Counted from the first letter of the stretch, positions 29,852 to 37,705 are shown. The stretch is DNA of 37,705 nucleotides from Candidatus Nealsoniibacteriota bacterium (GCA_026396115.1 JAPLXL010000008.1:1-37705); one strand, 5' to 3'. Numbers and translations are program-made. Notes: a model not told the origin generated them from the letters alone.

Positions 29852-30403
29852 TTAATACGAATATACTTTGAGTTTTAAATCAAAAACAAAGGATTCCTTT
29901 TCTTCCGGCGAAGAAAAAGAAATATTTTCTACTTCAATTAATCTGGATGATTTTTCTAAAATTGAAAGGAGGTTTTTGAAAGAAGAATAGGAACCCGTAA
30001 CTTCAATGTTAAAAACAGTTTCTTGAAGATTTGGGAAGTCTTTGGAAAAAGAAACGGTGAAAGGACTTATTTTTTCTAAAACCAAACCCAACTCAGAAGA
30101 AGTTTTTTGAAGATAGTTAAATAAAGAAGGAAGGGAAGGGTCGTCCGGTAAAGCAGAATTAATTCGAGATACCTCTTCTTGGTATCCTTCTAGCTTAGTT
30201 TTGGTTTCACTAAGTTTCAATAAATATTCTTCTTTTGTTTGAAGTTCTAGTCTTTTTTCTTCTCTGTTTTCCTGAATAATTTTTAATTCTTGAAACTTGG
30301 GCCATAAAATCGCAACTGTTATAACTATAACAATGAGAAAGGAAACGATAGTAATAATCGATGCATACTCAATTAAATTGGTTCGAGAATTAAATTTGTT
30401 CAT
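29852..30403 (-). CDS. pilO: PilO-like pilus alignment protein
   Basis: The protein has 183 aa. One N-terminal membrane helix (about 16-34) is followed by a coiled coil (about 40-85) and an alpha/beta domain (LPDDPSLPSLFNYLQKTSSEL, FNIEVTGSYSSFKNLLSILE). This is the PilO layout: the protein pairs with PilN to couple the cytoplasmic PilM to the pilus. It overlaps the end of pilN by 14 bp, and AAGGA lies very close to its ATG. Confidence 0.82.
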   Translation of the reverse strand: MNKFNSRTNLIEYASIITIVSFLIVIVITVAILWPKFQELKIIQENREEKRLELQTKEEYLLKLSETKTKLEGYQEEVSRINSALPDDPSLPSLFNYLQKTSSELGLVLEKISPFTVSFSKDFPNLQETVFNIEVTGSYSSFKNLLSILEKSSRLIEVENISFSSPEEKESFVFDLKLKVYSY

Positions 30404-30968
30404 TGTCCTTTGAAAATGTCGGGGTTAAAAAAAGTGATAAATCAAAATTAATTTTTCCTTCTTTGCCTATTGAAACTGTTTCTAAGTTGACTTTGTTTAT
30501 TACTGCCTCCCCTCTTAAAATAAGAATCTGCTGTCCCAGAGTTTCGAAATTTTGAGTTTCACCGAAAATTTTAAGCGCTCCCTGCCGAGAATTCAAATCA
30601 AATTTAGAAAACAATACTTGAGGATGAGTTATTTTTTGGATAATTTCAAAAATTCTTGAAACTTCTAAATGCTGTTCAATTAAATAAGAAAAATCGTCAA
30701 TTTTATTTTTAGAGGCTAAAATTTCTTTCTCAAGAGAAATTTTTTCTGGCGACATTTCTCTAGTTAAATCTAATTCTAAAACTGTTATTTCTGCTTCTGC
30801 CTTTTTCAACGAACTGTTTAATACAAAATAACTAATAACACAAATACACAAAAGAAAAATAGCAAGATAAAACAAAATATTTGATCCTGTTGATAGTTTT
30901 GGGGGTTCTCTGGGAATGATTTCAACCATATTATTATCTGGCGAAGAGAACTTCGTCTTCTTCTTCAC
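30390..30968 (-). CDS. pilN: PilN-like pilus alignment protein
   Basis: The protein has 192 aa. The short cytoplasmic N-terminus carries NMVEIIPREPPKL, comparable to the PilN segment that binds PilM. One membrane helix (about 28-49) is followed by a coiled coil and a small alpha/beta domain. Sequence similarity to PilN is weak and the call rests on layout and order (pilM, pilN, pilO). It overlaps pilO by 14 bp. It is separated from pilM by a dispersed palindrome. Confidence 0.72.
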   Translation of the reverse strand: MKKKTKFSSPDNNMVEIIPREPPKLSTGSNILFYLAIFLLCICVISYFVLNSSLKKAEAEITVLELDLTREMSPEKISLEKEILASKNKIDDFSYLIEQHLEVSRIFEIIQKITHPQVLFSKFDLNSRQGALKIFGETQNFETLGQQILILRGEAVINKVNLETVSIGKEGKINFDLSLFLTPTFSKDNEQI

Positions 30969-31038
30969 CTACCCGAGTCGCAACGAAGGGTAGAGAAGAA
31001 CGAATCTTCTTCGACTTCGCTTCCTGCGGAAGCTCGGT
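30942..31038. repeat. Dispersed palindrome family, copy 9
   Basis: An imperfect stem starts at 30942. It is followed by ACCCGAG...CGAAGGGT, GAAGAA/TTCTTC around CGAATC (30995-31012) and GCTTCC/GGAAGC around TGC (31019-31033), with the CTCGGTTA tail. It fills the pilM-pilN gap. Confidence 0.82.
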
Positions 31039-31065
31039 TATTAATTAAACCATACCATATATTAG

Positions 31066-32166
31066 TTAATGTTCCAATCCCCTAAGAGCGGAACCTATAG
31101 CAATGGCAAAGCTCGGACCTATCTCAGTCAAGGTTTTTTCTAAAATGGACGGGTAAAAAATATTGGAAAAGGGATTGCCAATTTTCACTTCTTTATTATC
31201 AAGAGATTCTTTAAAATACTCTTTTAAGCCTGGAAGTAAAGCTGTGCTGCCAGCAATTATAACTTTTTCAACCTCTTTTCTTTCTTGCTGGTAAAAATTA
31301 TTTAAAATTTCCTTAATTTCCCTTAAAATAACATCAATTAAAGGAAGTAAGATTTCTCTGATAGTTTGACCGTTTCTTCCTATCGTGTCATTCCTTAGAC
31401 CCTCAATGCCATATTGTTTTTTTAATTTTTCGGCCTCGTCAAAACTAATATCTAATCCTTTTGTAAGTGTTGCAGTAAGATCGTTACCTGATATATCAAA
31501 ACTGTGGGATGTCTTCAAAATTCTTTTATCAATAATACTACAAGTCGTGCTTCGAACGCCAATATCTATTAAAGCAATTGGTTTCTTTTCATTTTCATCA
31601 ACCAAAGATCTCATAAGACTGAAGGCTTCGGCTTCTAAAGCAAATAATTCTAAGTGAGAAATTCGGGCAATTTCTTGGTATTGATTAACAACTTCATTGG
31701 GCACGGCCACCAAAAGAATTTTAAAACTTGTCTTTTTGTCGTCCAAAGGCCTGCTTTCAATTACCTGCCAGTCAAGGGACACCTCTGCTAAGGGAAGGGG
31801 GATATGCTGCCTCGCTTCATATTTAACCGCCTGGGGCAATTCTTCTTTGGTCATTGGCGGAAGTTCAAAATTGGTAAAAAGGGAGGAGAAATCTGGAATG
31901 GAAAAAACAACTTGTCTGGTTTTAATTCCTGCTTCTTCTATTATTGCTTTTACTGCTTTGATAATGTCCTGATTGGAAAGCAAAAGGGTGTTTTTTTCCA
32001 ATGTTCTGAAGGGCTTCTCATAAAAAGCAGAGGCGGAAAGCTGACCATAATTTTCTAATTTCTTTTTATGACCAGATTTAGAAATCTCAACTATTTTAAT
32101 GTAAGATGTCCCGATATCTATTCCCAAAAAATTTTTGGGCAACAATGTTTTGAAAGGATTCCACAT
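31066..32166 (-). CDS. pilM: PilM, actin-like pilus protein
   Basis: The protein has 366 aa. The actin-like ATP-binding pattern is FLGIDIGTSYIKIVEIS near the N-terminus, IALIDIGVRSTTCSIID in the middle and KVIIAGSTALLPGLKEYF near the end. GIKTRQVVFSIPDFSSLFTNF is typical of PilM/SHS2 proteins. It sits on the cytoplasmic side and binds PilN. It is the first gene of the pilus cluster and faces comF across a 39-bp promoter region. Confidence 0.92.
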   Translation of the reverse strand: MWNPFKTLLPKNFLGIDIGTSYIKIVEISKSGHKKKLENYGQLSASAFYEKPFRTLEKNTLLLSNQDIIKAVKAIIEEAGIKTRQVVFSIPDFSSLFTNFELPPMTKEELPQAVKYEARQHIPLPLAEVSLDWQVIESRPLDDKKTSFKILLVAVPNEVVNQYQEIARISHLELFALEAEAFSLMRSLVDENEKKPIALIDIGVRSTTCSIIDKRILKTSHSFDISGNDLTATLTKGLDISFDEAEKLKKQYGIEGLRNDTIGRNGQTIREILLPLIDVILREIKEILNNFYQQERKEVEKVIIAGSTALLPGLKEYFKESLDNKEVKIGNPFSNIFYPSILEKTLTEIGPSFAIAIGSALRGLEH

Positions 32167-32178
32167 AGTATTTTTCTT

Positions 32179-32196
32179 ATTATACTATATTATAAA
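32179..32196. promoter_or_regulatory. Overlapping divergent -10 boxes for pilM and comF
   Basis: On the minus strand TATAAT (32184-32179) lies 12 nt before the pilM ATG. On the plus strand TATATT and TATAAA (32186-32196) lie about 10-15 nt before the comF ATG. The whole gap is 39 bp, so the promoters must share DNA, and both mRNAs would have very short leaders. Confidence 0.55.
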
Positions 32197-32205
32197 GAAA
32201 CAGTC

Positions 32206-32946
32206 ATGTGGATAAAGATTAAAAACCTTATTCTTGATATTTTTTTTCCCAAATTCTGTTTTAACTGTGAAAAAGAAGGAAACTATCTTTGCCAAGATTG
32301 TCAAGAACTGCTTGAAATATCCGGCTTCCATCGAAATTATTCTACTCAGAATCTTGACGATTTATATTTTGCTGTTGATTATAAAAATCCTTTAATTAAA
32401 AAATTAATTCAGCGTTTTAAATATGAACCTTTTGTCAAAAAACTTGCTAAATCTCTTTCTTATTTAATTATAACTCACTTTCAATTAATGGACAACAAGC
32501 CTAATTTTCTTCCCCAACCCGAGCCGCAGCGAAGAGTGGAGAAGAACGAACACGTTCTTCGAGAAGCTTTGGACCCGAGAACCTCTAATGGGGCTGATTT
32601 TATTTTAATTCCTGTACCCTTAGACAAAAAGAGATTAAGGTGGAGAGGATTCAATCAAGCAGAGGAACTAAGCAAAGAATTAGCTAAATTTTTAAAAATT
32701 CCTTCAATTCCAAACTCCCTAACAAAAATAAAAGAAACTTTTCCTCAAATTAAGCTTTCCGACAAAGAAAGAAAAGAAAATGTAAGAGGGGTATTTTTAA
32801 TAAAAGACAGAGAACTGATCAAAAACAAAAATATTCTATTGGTTGATGATGTTTATACAACCGGGGCCACTATGGAAGAATGCGCTATAGTTTTAAAGAA
32901 AGCTGGCGCCAAAGACATCATCGGAGTCGTTGTTGCTCGCGGTTAA
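32206..32946 (+). CDS. comF: ComF-family phosphoribosyltransferase-like protein
   Basis: The protein has 246 aa. The zinc-finger Cys are 18, 21, 29 and 32 (CFNC, CQDC), and the phosphoribosyltransferase fold has VPLDKKRLRWRGFNQAEEL and the PRPP loop LLVDDVYTTGATME. ComF acts in natural transformation on imported single-stranded DNA. Residues of about 104-121 (PEPQRRVEKNEHVLREALD) come from a dispersed palindrome inserted between LIITHF... and the VPL motif. I chose ATG 32206; the frame is open further upstream but would overlap pilM on the other strand. Divergence from pilM supports a joint uptake role. Confidence 0.9.
   Translation: MWIKIKNLILDIFFPKFCFNCEKEGNYLCQDCQELLEISGFHRNYSTQNLDDLYFAVDYKNPLIKKLIQRFKYEPFVKKLAKSLSYLIITHFQLMDNKPNFLPQPEPQRRVEKNEHVLREALDPRTSNGADFILIPVPLDKKRLRWRGFNQAEELSKELAKFLKIPSIPNSLTKIKETFPQIKLSDKERKENVRGVFLIKDRELIKNKNILLVDDVYTTGATMEECAIVLKKAGAKDIIGVVVARG
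32516..32565. repeat. Dispersed palindrome family, copy 10, inside comF coding sequence
   Basis: The CCCGAG...GCAGCGAAGAGTGGA module is followed by GAAGAACG/CGTTCTTC around AACA (32541-32560). It is translated in frame and falls where other ComF proteins have a shorter loop. Confidence 0.8.
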
Positions 32947-32949
32947 TCA

Positions 32950-32976
32950 AAAAATTCCGCTTGGACGGAATTTTTT
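32950..32976. terminator. Bidirectional terminator between comF and tRNA-Ser
   Basis: AAAATTCCG/CGGAATTTT around CTTGGA, with T-runs on both strands. It ends comF on the plus strand and the tRNA-Ser transcript on the minus strand. Confidence 0.85.
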
Positions 32977-32979
32977 AAT

Positions 32980-33070
32980 TGGCGGAGGGGGTGAGATTCG
33001 AACTCACGAGGGACATTTCTGCCCTACCGCATTTCAAGTGCGGCCGATTCAACCGCTCTCGCACCCCTCC
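32980..33070 (-). tRNA. tRNA-Ser (anticodon TGA), CCA encoded
   Basis: On the minus strand the acceptor GGAGGGG (from 33070) pairs with CCCCTCC, followed by discriminator G and an encoded CCA ending at 32980. The anticodon loop CTTGAAA gives TGA. A long variable arm (GGGCAGAAATGTCCC) marks a class II tRNA, and GAGTTCGAATCTC is the T arm. Two open frames over this site are shadows. Confidence 0.95.
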
Positions 33071-33212
33071 AAGAAGCAAAATATTTTAAAATTAAAGCGG
33101 AACATCGTGGACAATGTTAGAACCATAATTCAACAACAAACAGAGTATATTTATATCCCAGATTTACGACCCGAGAAACTAATTCCGGAATCTTGCAAGT
33201 CTATTTAATATA

Positions 33213-33575
33213 TTATAATTCTATTTTTCTGAATTTATATGCGTAGGCAAAAACTGGCGTATTATTGTTAATTTTATAGGCAGGATTATGACGCTTAAAT
33301 GCTTTTATAAGTTCCTGTCTGTTTTTATATGTTTTATAGTGAGTTTTATCCCTTAGGTCTATCTGTCCGACAGTTGTTATGATAACTTTTGTTATTTCTC
33401 CGAATCCAAAGATTTCTTCTGTCTGGCTATTTTCAAAAGCCACAACATCGCCTTTTTTTAACTTATGGTCCCTAAGTCTCCAAGTGCTTATTTTCCCATC
33501 AAAAACTTGTGGCACAACACTCTCGTGAAACCCCATTTTTGGTAAACAAATTTTTTTATCAATTAACTTAGTCAT
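33213..33575 (-). CDS. Small ASCH-like domain protein (tentative)
   Basis: The protein has 120 aa. The pattern LKKGDVVAFENSQ, then FGFGEITKVIITTVGQI, then a helical stretch and a closing beta segment (TPVFAYAYKFRKI) resembles the ASCH/PUA-like fold, which usually binds RNA. FDGKISTWRLRDHKL before it fits the same fold. It lies alone between two tRNA-Ser genes, in line with an RNA-related role, but this is only suggestive. No membrane segment is present and no Shine-Dalgarno is visible. The family assignment comes from pattern alone and could be wrong. Confidence 0.55.
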   Translation of the reverse strand: MTKLIDKKICLPKMGFHESVVPQVFDGKISTWRLRDHKLKKGDVVAFENSQTEEIFGFGEITKVIITTVGQIDLRDKTHYKTYKNRQELIKAFKRHNPAYKINNNTPVFAYAYKFRKIEL

Positions 33576-33683
33576 ATTTTTATCGTTTCAAAAAATTTCT
33601 AAAAAGGCAACTTTTAACGACACTGTGGATTAGAACCAGATTTAAGCACAAATTTCACAACCAAATTTTATTTTGTTCGTAAG

Positions 33684-33776
33684 CGGAGAGGGTGGGATTC
33701 GAACCCACGATAGAGCTATTACACCCTATAGAAGTTTAGCAAACTTCCCCTTTCAACCAGGCTCAGGCACCTCTCC
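33684..33776 (-). tRNA. tRNA-Ser (anticodon GCT), CCA not encoded
   Basis: On the minus strand GGAGAGG (from 33776) pairs with CCTCTCC ending at 33685, with discriminator G at 33684 followed by CTT, so no CCA is encoded. The anticodon stem GAAGT/ACTTC encloses TTGCTAA (anticodon GCT). A long variable arm (TATAGGGTGTAATAGCTCTA) marks class II, and TGGGTTCGAATCCCA is the T arm. The other tRNA-Ser here does encode CCA. Confidence 0.95.
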
Positions 33777-33904
33777 AATTGTTTTTATTTTACCTTCAAG
33801 CTTGATTAAAGTCAATTTAAATTTATTTGAATTTGAGCTAAATTTATGCTATTTTAGACTAACCCTGAATAGTTTGTACCCGTAGCCCAACCCCACCCTT
33901 TTAT

Positions 33905-33977
33905 GTCCCTGTAGCTTAATGGATAAAGCGTCTCCCTGCGGAGGAGAAGAGTGGCTGTTCGACTCAGCCCAGGGACA
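33905..33977 (+). tRNA. tRNA-Arg (anticodon GCG), CCA not encoded
   Basis: Acceptor GTCCCTG/CAGGGAC, D stem GCTT/AAGC, anticodon stem TCTCC/GGAGA with loop CTGCGGA, and T stem GGCTG/CAGCC with loop TTCGACT all pair fully. The discriminator is A and no CCA follows. Anticodon GCG reads CGC and CGT. Most bacteria use ACG, edited to inosine, for this box. The recG ATG begins 2 bp after the tRNA, so both probably share a transcript. Confidence 0.93.
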
Positions 33978-33978
33978 C

Positions 33979-36105
33979 ATGTATCTATCTACTCCAATTG
34001 AAGAAATTCCTCGTGTTGGTCCTCAATACCAAAAAAAATTAAAAAAACTGGGGATTGAAACTGTTGGCCAACTTATTTTTCATTTTCCTCACCGCTATGA
34101 GGATTTTTCCGATATAATTCCGATTTCAAAGGCGGAACCCGGAAAAATCGTTTGCGTACAGGGAAAAATTACTGAAATCAGAAACATCAGAATTTTCAGA
34201 AGAAGAATGTACATAACCGAAGCGAAAATAAACGACGAGTCCGGGGGGATTCGAGCCGTCTGGTTCAATCAGCCGTATCTAATAAACACCTTGAAAAAGA
34301 GTGATTTTGTTTTTTTGGCCGGCAAAATGGTTTCAAAAAACGGAAAAAAATATTTATCAAGCCCGGCTTATGAAAAAATTCCCGCTCAATTTGTTGAATC
34401 TTTGGAAAACGGAAAAAGATATGACTCGGTCCATACCGGAAGAATAATTCCGGTTTATCCTGAAACCGAAGGAATGTCCTCACGCTGGCTAAGGTTTATT
34501 ATTAAACCGCTTTTAACAAAAATAAAAGATAAAATTCCAGAAACCCTGCCGAAGAATGAAGTATTGAAAAAACACGAGCTTTTGCCGATTAAAGAAGCAA
34601 TTTGGCAAATTCATTTTCCCGATACCTTAGAAAAAGCTGAATTGGCAAAAAAAAGATTTGTTTTTGAAGAACTTTTTGACCTATCTTTAGCTATTCTCTC
34701 TGAAAAAATAAGATTAGCCAAAGAAAAAGCAATCCTTATTCCCATTAACCTTGAATCAGTCAAAAAATTTGTAGAGAAACTACCTTTTAAACTAACTCTC
34801 GACCAGAGAAAAGCAGCTTGGCAAATTTTAAAAGATTTGGAAAAAACAAAGCCAATGAACCGGCTTTTGGACGGCGATGTGGGTTCTGGAAAAACAGTGG
34901 TGGCCACCATGGCAGCCCTGAACACGGCCAAATCCGAACTTCAAATTGCTTTTATGGTGCCGACCGAAATTTTAGCAAAACAGCATTTCAAGACCATAAG
35001 TACTTTACTAAAAGGATTTAGGATAAAAATTGGCTTAATTACGGGTAAAGAAAATTTTTCTAACGGAAGAAAAATCAAAAGAAAAGAAATTATAGAAAAA
35101 ATAAAGCAGGGTAAGGTGGATATTTTGATCGGCACCCACGCTTTAATTCAAGAAAAAGTAAAATTCAAAAAACTGGGGCTGGTAATTATTGACGAACAGC
35201 ACCGTTTTGGAATAGAACAAAGAGCAAAATTATGCCGCAAACAAAAATATATTCCCCACCTTCTTTCAATGTCAGCCACCCCCATCCCCAGAACGCTGAC
35301 TTTGACAATTTACGGAGATTTGGATTTATCTTTGATAAAAGAAATGCCCAAAGGAAGGAAAAAAATAATCACTGAAATCATACGGCCAGAAAAAAGACAA
35401 CAAGCTTACGATTTTATTAGAAAAGAGGTGAAATCCGGCAAACAAGTGTTTGTGGCTTGCCCGAGAATTGAACCATCCACCAAAAATAATGGTGTGGGGC
35501 AGGCCCTCATTGCTCTGAGTTGGGCGGAAGTAAAAGCAGTAAAGGAAGAATACGAAAAATTATCGAAAAATATTTTTCCTGATTTGAATATTGGAATGCT
35601 CCACGGCAAAATGAAAACAGAAGAAAAAGAAAAAGTGCTTAAAAGTTTTGAAAACAGAAAAACCGACATCCTCGTTTCAACTTCGGTTATAGAAGTAGGA
35701 ATTGATTTTCCGAACGCCACAATAATGATGATTGAGGGTGCTGATAAATTCGGATTAGCTCAACTCCATCAGTTTAGAGGAAGAGTAGGAAGGAGCAAAT
35801 ACCAGTCATACTGCTTTTTGCTTTCCGAATTTCCAAACAATCCGCGATTAAAAGCAATGATAAAATTTCAAGACGGCTTTGAGTTGGCGGAAAAAGATTT
35901 AAAATTAAGGGGACCCGGAGACCTAACCGGCCAAAGACAGTGGGGCGTACCTGATTTTGTTATGGCTTCTTTGAAAAATATTGAATTAGTTGAAAAAACA
36001 AGAATAGCTGCCAAAGAGGTTTTACAAATCGACCCGGAATTAAAAAATTATCCCGGATTGCGGACCAAATTAAAAGAATTTCAACAAAGAATACACCTTG
36101 AATAA
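33979..36105 (+). CDS. recG: ATP-dependent DNA helicase RecG
   Basis: The protein has 708 aa from ATG 33979; an open frame reaching back to 33919 lies inside the tRNA-Arg gene and is rejected. The N-terminal wedge/OB part (IPRVGPQYQKKLKKLGIETV, QGKITEIRNIRIFRRR) is followed by the helicase motifs GDVGSGKTVVA, IDEQHRFG, SATPIPRTL and RGRVGRSKYQSYCFLL. The C-terminus has RGPGDLTGQRQWG, a RecG hallmark. It remodels stalled forks and branches. The start is 2 bp past the tRNA end, so there is no room for a Shine-Dalgarno outside the tRNA. Confidence 0.95.
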   Translation: MYLSTPIEEIPRVGPQYQKKLKKLGIETVGQLIFHFPHRYEDFSDIIPISKAEPGKIVCVQGKITEIRNIRIFRRRMYITEAKINDESGGIRAVWFNQPYLINTLKKSDFVFLAGKMVSKNGKKYLSSPAYEKIPAQFVESLENGKRYDSVHTGRIIPVYPETEGMSSRWLRFIIKPLLTKIKDKIPETLPKNEVLKKHELLPIKEAIWQIHFPDTLEKAELAKKRFVFEELFDLSLAILSEKIRLAKEKAILIPINLESVKKFVEKLPFKLTLDQRKAAWQILKDLEKTKPMNRLLDGDVGSGKTVVATMAALNTAKSELQIAFMVPTEILAKQHFKTISTLLKGFRIKIGLITGKENFSNGRKIKRKEIIEKIKQGKVDILIGTHALIQEKVKFKKLGLVIIDEQHRFGIEQRAKLCRKQKYIPHLLSMSATPIPRTLTLTIYGDLDLSLIKEMPKGRKKIITEIIRPEKRQQAYDFIRKEVKSGKQVFVACPRIEPSTKNNGVGQALIALSWAEVKAVKEEYEKLSKNIFPDLNIGMLHGKMKTEEKEKVLKSFENRKTDILVSTSVIEVGIDFPNATIMMIEGADKFGLAQLHQFRGRVGRSKYQSYCFLLSEFPNNPRLKAMIKFQDGFELAEKDLKLRGPGDLTGQRQWGVPDFVMASLKNIELVEKTRIAAKEVLQIDPELKNYPGLRTKLKEFQQRIHLE

Positions 36106-36109
36106 TCCC

Positions 36110-37705
36110 TCACTTTTTGGCACTCGAAGAGATAAATCTCTTCTTTATCTTCGCTTCCTTCGGAAGCTCGATAAATGGTGGGGGGCTAAATTTTTCCGTC
36201 ACCCAAAACCCCAGATATTTTCCCAAAGCCAATCTTAATTGAGCTTCTAAAGCCGGAAAAGCCCCAAAAATAATCAGGGTAAAGGGCAATAATAACCACT
36301 GAAAAATCATTGAAAGATTTTTCCACTTACTAAAATTCTTGGGCCGAGGCGGCAACAAAAATATGCTCAAAATAGCTGAAACTATCATTCCAATCATAGC
36401 TATTGTCATAATTCTACTGGTCAACTTCGGTAAGTTATAAGACAAAAGGGTAACCTGAAAATCCCCACCGCCGAGTATCAAAGGAAGCCAACCCAATAAA
36501 AAAATAAGGAGAGCGGCCACTGCCCAAGACCAAAAACCTTCTAAAATAACAAAAGTGTGGCGAATTTTCTCTTTTAAGGGAATTTTTTTATTTTTTAAAA
36601 AACCATAAAAAATATAAGGAATATTCTCGCAGCCCCAAGCCCATCTTCTTTGTTGTTTGTATTGATTTATTATTGTCTTTAATAAATTTTTAGCCATTAC
36701 CGCATCCATTGAAACCGGATAGTAGAGAGGTACAACTTTATAATCTCCATTATAAGCAAGATAAGATTTCCAAAAAATGCGTGAATCATCAGAAACAATA
36801 TTTTGAGGATAGCCAATCTCAATTATCGCTTTAAAGGGCATGGAATGCGAAGAATAACTTACCAATTGTTCCGGCCTTGCTTGCTGCATCATTTGCCAAA
36901 AAGTGCCAGAAGTTGCAATTATTCTGGAAAAGGCAGGAGCTAACCAGATATTATTGTTATAAATTGGGATTGGCTGATAGCTACATTTTAAAGGATTTTC
37001 AGCAGTTAGATAATGCCAGGTTAAAACCGCAAAATATTGATGATAAGGTCTGGTATCAATGTCAAAATTAGAAACAATAACATTTTCATAGGGCAAAGAA
37101 AATAAATTTTCTTCTTCCCCTTTCGCTGTCGCTCGGGAGGGAAACGACAATTTATCAATTATTAATTCTTTTGCTTTTTTAATAGCCCAGGCTACATTTG
37201 AGCCTTTTCCGGCAATCTCGCCCGGGATGTCTTCTGGATGAGTAGTAATTAAAAATTGAAAAAATTTTTTAGCAAACTCCTTTTCTATTTCTTTGGCCAC
37301 TTTTTTTGCCTCCTCCCCTCCTCTTTCTTCAACTGCCAAAACTACAATCATCTTATTTTTTGGATAGCTCGAATCTATTAACAAGGACTGAAGCGAAGAT
37401 CTGACGACGTTAATTTCTTCTTTGTACATTGGCAAAACAATCAAATGATAAATATTTTGCCAATTTTTTAGTTTTTTGATTTTTTCTAGCCAATTAATTG
37501 AAAGATTTTCTTTCATCAACTTATAGCCGGCTGATTGATAAAAAGATAAATAAAAAATCTTCAACATCCAAAAACAGTCAAAAATAACAATAAAAATAGC
37601 CACCACCGTAGGGACCAACCAAGATAAAATGAAAACTAAAAAAAGAGTCCCCCAAGAAAGAAAGGCAGGCAAAATCTCAAAGCATCTATAAATAATCCTC
37701 TCTTT
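36110..37705 (-). CDS. Membrane glycosyltransferase, family 2 type (5' end beyond window)
   Basis: At least 531 residues are visible. The frame stays open to the right edge (RCFEILPAFLSWGTL precedes a possible TTG at 37672), so the start is probably outside. A membrane helix near the start is followed by a GT2-like domain with LIVLPMYKEEINVVRSSLQSLL, a DID-type motif in IVSNFDIDTRPYHQY, and QYKQQRRWAWG (QxxRW). Then come C-terminal membrane helices. It probably makes or extends a surface polysaccharide. Two repeat copies are translated: one in SFPSRATAKGEEENLFSL, the other forming the last about 15-20 residues. It converges with recG. Confidence 0.85.
   Translation of the reverse strand, partial: KERIIYRCFEILPAFLSWGTLFLVFILSWLVPTVVAIFIVIFDCFWMLKIFYLSFYQSAGYKLMKENLSINWLEKIKKLKNWQNIYHLIVLPMYKEEINVVRSSLQSLLIDSSYPKNKMIVVLAVEERGGEEAKKVAKEIEKEFAKKFFQFLITTHPEDIPGEIAGKGSNVAWAIKKAKELIIDKLSFPSRATAKGEEENLFSLPYENVIVSNFDIDTRPYHQYFAVLTWHYLTAENPLKCSYQPIPIYNNNIWLAPAFSRIIATSGTFWQMMQQARPEQLVSYSSHSMPFKAIIEIGYPQNIVSDDSRIFWKSYLAYNGDYKVVPLYYPVSMDAVMAKNLLKTIINQYKQQRRWAWGCENIPYIFYGFLKNKKIPLKEKIRHTFVILEGFWSWAVAALLIFLLGWLPLILGGGDFQVTLLSYNLPKLTSRIMTIAMIGMIVSAILSIFLLPPRPKNFSKWKNLSMIFQWLLLPFTLIIFGAFPALEAQLRLALGKYLGFWVTEKFSPPPFIELPKEAKIKKRFISSSAKK
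36124..36170. repeat. Dispersed palindrome family, copy 11, at the 3' end of the glycosyltransferase gene
   Basis: GAAGAGAT/ATCTCTTC around AA (36126-36143, identical to copies at 7852 and 29441) and GCTTCC/GGAAGC around TTC (36153-36167). It is translated as the C-terminal residues of the glycosyltransferase. Confidence 0.88.
37091..37138. repeat. Dispersed palindrome family, copy 12, inside the glycosyltransferase gene
   Basis: AAGAAAAT/ATTTTCTT around AA (37096-37113) is followed by the CCGAG...GCGAAAGGGG module read on the minus strand. It is translated in frame as SFPSRATAKGEEEN. It is the most diverged copy in the list. Confidence 0.65.

Noticed and set aside
32068-32205. Upstream extension of comF into pilM
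   Set aside because: It would be read antisense over the pilM coding region, and the ComF family begins at the zinc finger a few residues after ATG 32206.
32930-33208. 92-aa plus-strand open frame over the tRNA-Ser(TGA) gene
   Set aside because: It is the complement of a clear tRNA gene and has no protein family features.
33919-33978. Upstream extension of recG from 33919
   Set aside because: It lies wholly within the tRNA-Arg gene, so ATG 33979 is used.

Overview
The window looks like a chromosomal segment from a Candidate Phyla Radiation (Patescibacteria, Parcubacteria-like) bacterium. The basis is an AT-rich, tightly packed gene set, a type IV pilus cluster without a visible secretin, lone CheY-like receivers, an O-antigen-ligase/TPR fusion, a ComF homologue and several very long single-pass surface proteins with tail-fibre-like repeats. 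TGA is used as a stop (atpC), so the code appears to be standard code 11. Taxonomy below this level cannot be read from the sequence.

Layout. (1) 1-6430, minus strand: five surface or secreted proteins. They are a fragment cut by the window edge, an Fn3-type protein, a DUF1566/C-type-lectin-like protein whose GC-rich 3' end looks like a diversity-generating-retroelement variable region, a 567-aa stalk protein, and a 729-aa protein joining a MerR-type DNA-binding domain to an outside stalk through one membrane helix. (2) 6431-7095: a 665-bp gene-free region with hairpins, 10-bp tandem repeats, dispersed palindromes and a promoter. (3) 7096-15081, plus strand: a secreted-domain protein with a c-subunit-like membrane hairpin, then atpF-H-A-G-D-C, then a lone receiver and a multi-pass histidine kinase. 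No subunit a gene and no ordinary subunit c gene is present. (4) 15169-20711, minus: O-antigen-ligase-like/TPR protein, rodA and ligA. (5) 20756-32166, minus: the type IV pilus cluster. In transcription order it is pilM, pilN, pilO, a PilP-like protein, pilB, a receiver, pilT, pilC, two pilins, pilD and four minor pilins. (6) 32206-37705: comF, tRNA-Ser(TGA), an ASCH-like protein, tRNA-Ser(GCT), tRNA-Arg(GCG), recG and a glycosyltransferase that runs off the right edge.

The genes describe a small cell envelope built for contact. Pili are assembled by PilB/PilT/PilC/PilMNO and processed by PilD, ComF is the DNA-uptake-associated protein, and the long membrane-anchored proteins may sense or bind neighbours. 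RodA and the O-antigen-ligase-like protein act in wall and surface-polymer synthesis.

Three features go beyond routine annotation. A family of short palindromes recurs at about twelve sites; their arms differ between copies yet stay complementary, and several copies lie in frame inside genes (pilD, comF, the glycosyltransferase). The F1 operon has an unusual membrane partner. The DUF1566 protein is a candidate target of a retroelement that is not in the window. Most genes lack a Shine-Dalgarno sequence, and several have a -10 box placed so that the mRNA would be nearly leaderless.
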